Positions 4,585 to 6,842 of a stretch of 6,842 nucleotides of DNA are shown piece by piece (position 1 is the first letter of the stretch; each line of letters starts with the position of its first letter). Position numbers and translations under genes: made by a program. This DNA comes from Bilamarchaeum sp050303335 (GTDB taxonomy: Archaea > Micrarchaeota > Micrarchaeia > Anstonellales > Bilamarchaeaceae), in contig JBNLBN010000036.1 in the NCBI GenBank assembly GCA_050303335.1, forward strand, positions 1-6,842, read 5' to 3'. Below the pieces are notes generated by a model that was not told the DNA's origin, did not search any database, and worked only from the letters and a program-made list of their open reading frames with translations.

Positions 4585-5707
4585 ATTGATAGGTATTATT
4601 CTTGGGATATTAAGCGGACTGGTGCCAGGCCTTCATTCCAACACAGTAATTTCGGTCCTTTCTGCACTTGGTATCGATGATAATGCATTGTCGGTAATTA
4701 TCATAACTCTGATTCCTGCCAACCTTGTGACTTCATTCATACCTGCACTGTTTTTCGGGATACCCGAGGCAGGGACTGTTGTTGCCATGCTTCCGGGACA
4801 CAGGATGGCAAAGGAGGGGATGGGCCTTGTTGCATTGAAGACAATACTCATGTCCTGTGTTTTTGCAGCGCTTGCATCTGTTGCGCTATTCCATGTTTCA
4901 CTGGATGTCTTTCCTATCGTCTTCGGCCTGATATCCCCGCACATGGGCCTGATCCTTCCGGCTTTGACAGTCGTGTTGTTGATCAGGGGAAGGCATCCTG
5001 CAAGATCAGCGATCGCATTCCTGATGGCAGCGATCATAGGATACTTCGCTCTTGGAAGCAGCGCACCTGATCCCTTCCTCCCGCTTTTTACAGGGCTGTT
5101 CGCAATACCAGCAATAATAATCTACAGGAACGGATCGGTAAAGGATCAGGACGACGGTGAACCTGGGTTTGGGTTCAGGTTCGTTGCAGCAGGGGTGGTC
5201 CTCGGGTTCCTTTCCGACCTGATTCCAGGAATCGGATCGCCCTCGCAGGTGGCGGCGTTCCTTGCGATTGTCATGAGGATGAACAGCCTCTCATTCCTAT
5301 CGGCCGTAAGTTCCATTTCAGTCAGCCAGAGCATTTTCTCATATGCCACTTCATCAAGCATAGGAAGATCCAGAAACGGGGGGACAGAGGCCCTTGCCAG
5401 TTTGATGGACATTGAAAACAACATGGTTCTGATTCTCGCGCTGACTGCGTTCAGCCTGGCGGTCACGGTATCATTGATTTATGTTTTCAGGAAAAAAATC
5501 GCGCTTCTTTCCAGCCTGGATTTTTCTGGATTCAACATTATCCTTGGGATATACCTTGTTGCCATTTCCTTTGTTATAGACGGCCCCTGGGGGATAGCGG
5601 TACTCGTTGCAGCCTCGATCATTGGTTACCTTGCAATAAGGATGGACGTGGAACGGGTCACTCTGATGGGTGCAATAATCGGGCCGACGATACTTTACTT
5701 CATCTAG
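4577..5707 (+). CDS. TctA-like multi-pass membrane protein (archaeal tripartite tricarboxylate transporter TctA family)
   Basis: The 376-residue hydrophobic protein carries the TctA glycine-proline motif twice: GLVPGLHSNT at 14-23 and DLIPGIGSPSQ at 214-224. This matches the family's inverted or repeated halves. LPGHRMAKEGMGLVALK (72-88) matches the conserved PGHxMAKxGxGxxAL block that follows the first repeat. There are roughly 8-10 membrane segments. Bacterial TctA is the large membrane subunit that works with TctB and a periplasmic TctC binding protein. No TctB or TctC gene is visible here, and the archaeal relatives often occur alone, so the substrate is unknown. The start is a TTG inside the last codons of tldD (8-base overlap), supported by GGGAG upstream. 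As last gene of the unit it ends at TAG 5705-5707, overlapping the convergent carB stop. Family confidence is good. Confidence 0.8.
   Translation: MDELIGIILGILSGLVPGLHSNTVISVLSALGIDDNALSVIIITLIPANLVTSFIPALFFGIPEAGTVVAMLPGHRMAKEGMGLVALKTILMSCVFAALASVALFHVSLDVFPIVFGLISPHMGLILPALTVVLLIRGRHPARSAIAFLMAAIIGYFALGSSAPDPFLPLFTGLFAIPAIIIYRNGSVKDQDDGEPGFGFRFVAAGVVLGFLSDLIPGIGSPSQVAAFLAIVMRMNSLSFLSAVSSISVSQSIFSYATSSSIGRSRNGGTEALASLMDIENNMVLILALTAFSLAVTVSLIYVFRKKIALLSSLDFSGFNIILGIYLVAISFVIDGPWGIAVLVAASIIGYLAIRMDVERVTLMGAIIGPTILYFI
5704..5707. other. CTAG palindrome holding both convergent TAG stop codons
   Basis: The plus-strand gene ends with TAG at 5705-5707 and the minus-strand carB ends with TAG read from 5706-5704. 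The two stops share the palindrome CTAG, so there is no intergenic space. Each transcript's 3' end must lie inside the opposing gene. Confidence 0.9.
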
Positions 5708-6842
5708 TATTTGTCGAACTCGCGGACTTCAAGCTTTTTTATGGTCTTTACAGCTTTCAAAAGTTCGTAAGCAGTGTTGATGTTCGTGATGCACGGTATG
5801 CCCTTCTGGATGCTTGCCCGCCTCATCTTGAATCCGTCGGTGTTCGCCTGGCCTCCCCTTGTCGGGGTATTTATTACAAGGTTGACATCACCTGATTCTA
5901 TCAGCTCCACCACATCAGGATGGCCCTGCCCGATTTTCGGAATTGCGATCGCATTGGAGACTGAACCTACTGTTCCGAGCGTTCCGTAGATCGAAAATCC
6001 AAGGTCTGTAAGAAGCTTCGAGACCTTCTGCACCTGGTCCTTATCCTCATCCTTGAGGGAGATGAACGCCGCCCTGTTCTTATCTACTACACGGACGCCG
6101 GCAGCCATGAGGGCCTTGTAGTACGCCATTTCAAACGATGATCCGATGCCCATCGTCTCCCCGGTAGACCTCATCTCCGGCCCGAGCTTGATATCGGTTC
6201 CAAGAAGCTTGAGGAACGGGAACACGATCGATTTTACGGCATAATGCTTCATGCCGGATTTCAGTTTCGGAAGCGGATTCCCGAGCATGGAGTTCACTGC
6301 TATCTTTGCAAGCGGGATTCCGATCGCCTTTGAAACGAACGGGACAGTCCTTGATGCCCGGGGATTCGCCTCGAGTATGTACACCGTGCCGTTCTTTACT
6401 ACGTACTGGATATTGACAAGGCCGATGATTCCAAGACCGGCAGAAAGCTTTTTGGTATACTCAATGATAGTCTTCTTGTCTTTTTCATTGAGCCGTATCG
6501 ATGGAAGGACTATGTTTGCGTCCCCGCTGTGGATTCCTGCAGGTTCTATGTGCTCCATTATCCCTCCGATGAAGACGCTTTTCCCGTCTGAAACGGCATC
6601 CACCTCGCATTCGATGGCATTGTCAAGATACTTGTCAATAAGCACCGGCTTCTTCTCGCTGACATCGACTGCTTCGTTCATGTATTTCCTGAGGTCGCTC
6701 TCGTTGTGGACTATCTCCATTGCACGGCCCGCAATGACATAGCTCGGACGGACAACCACTGGATAGCCTATCCTTGAGGCGATCTTGAGCGCATCCAGTT
6801 CGCTCATCGCTGTCCCATTATCAGGCTGGGCGATGCCTATAT
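5704..6842 (-). CDS. carB: Carbamoyl-phosphate synthase large subunit, C-terminal part (5' end outside window)
   Basis: The frame is open through the right edge, giving 379 residues. Upstream of the internal Met at 6807 it reads IGIAQPDNGTA, so that Met is not the start. The second ATP-grasp domain is clear: GYPVVVRPSYVIAGRAMEIV, IEHIEP-type EHIEPAGIHSGD, YILEANPRASRTVPFVSKA, and FPFLKLLGTDIKLGPEMRST. The last ~130 residues are the MGS-like allosteric domain, with GFSIYGTLGTVGSVSNAIAI and LVINTPTRGGQANTDGFKMR. CarB combines bicarbonate, ammonia (from CarA glutaminase) and two ATP into carbamoyl phosphate for pyrimidine and arginine synthesis. A full CarB is about 1,070 residues, so about a third is seen. 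Some archaea split carB into two genes; this cannot be judged here. It converges on the TctA-like gene with a four-base overlap. Confidence 0.93.
   Translation of the reverse strand, partial: IGIAQPDNGTAMSELDALKIASRIGYPVVVRPSYVIAGRAMEIVHNESDLRKYMNEAVDVSEKKPVLIDKYLDNAIECEVDAVSDGKSVFIGGIMEHIEPAGIHSGDANIVLPSIRLNEKDKKTIIEYTKKLSAGLGIIGLVNIQYVVKNGTVYILEANPRASRTVPFVSKAIGIPLAKIAVNSMLGNPLPKLKSGMKHYAVKSIVFPFLKLLGTDIKLGPEMRSTGETMGIGSSFEMAYYKALMAAGVRVVDKNRAAFISLKDEDKDQVQKVSKLLTDLGFSIYGTLGTVGSVSNAIAIPKIGQGHPDVVELIESGDVNLVINTPTRGGQANTDGFKMRRASIQKGIPCITNINTAYELLKAVKTIKKLEVREFDKY

Noticed and set aside
6251..6742. Plus-strand frame of about 163 residues opposite carB
   Set aside because: It is the antisense of highly conserved CarB ATP-grasp sequence; no independent motif or ribosome site.
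1..6842. CRISPR arrays, tRNA or rRNA genes, insertion sequences, long repeats
   Set aside because: I looked for regular direct repeats, cloverleaf-like segments, terminal inverted repeats and transposase motifs and saw none; nearly all of the window is coding.

Overview
The window looks like a stretch of an archaeal chromosome of moderate GC, roughly mid-40s to 50% by eye. It is probably from a poorly characterised, metagenome-derived lineage; I cannot name it below domain level. The archaeal signs are a KaiC/RAD55-like RecA-fold protein next to a small Roadblock/LC7 protein, an archaeal-type TctA-like membrane protein, an NFACT (Rqc2-like) RNA-binding region, TTTTTAAA-type TATA boxes, one GGTGA Shine-Dalgarno site, and several starts with no leader room. 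Codon use favours AGG, ATC/ATA and GCA across most genes.

Layout. Positions 1-904 (minus) are one open frame that leaves the window at base 1. Its first ~237 codons are the NFACT-R part of an Rqc2/NFACT protein, lacking the usual N-terminal half. The last ~65 codons switch in frame, at a shared EVLPNGN-like string near bases 176-202, to an arylsulfotransferase-like sequence with different codon use. I read this as most likely a chimeric contig junction, less likely a real fusion. Diverging from it, 959-1867 (plus) is a ten-helix DUF1624/HGSNAT-like membrane protein. A clear promoter then drives 1918-2292, a VirB2/CedA1-like two-helix pilin candidate with a signal peptide.

Positions 2337-5707 (plus) form a tight four-gene unit: KaiC-like protein with an eroded P-loop, Roadblock/LC7 protein, TldD metallopeptidase, TctA-like transporter. 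All junctions overlap by 4-8 bases. The unit has a T-rich promoter placed so that the first message would be leaderless. Positions 5704-6842 (minus) are the C-terminal third of the carbamoyl-phosphate synthase large subunit, running off the right edge. It converges on the transporter gene with both TAG stops inside one CTAG.

How the genes may work together. The overlaps suggest co-production of a nucleotide-binding or pseudo-ATPase protein, a Roadblock scaffold, a cytosolic zinc protease and a multi-pass carrier. A peptide or small-molecule handling module under Roadblock/KaiC control is an attractive but unproven reading. The pilin candidate has its own promoter and no other type IV secretion genes are visible. 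CarB is pyrimidine/arginine housekeeping and is unrelated to the operon.
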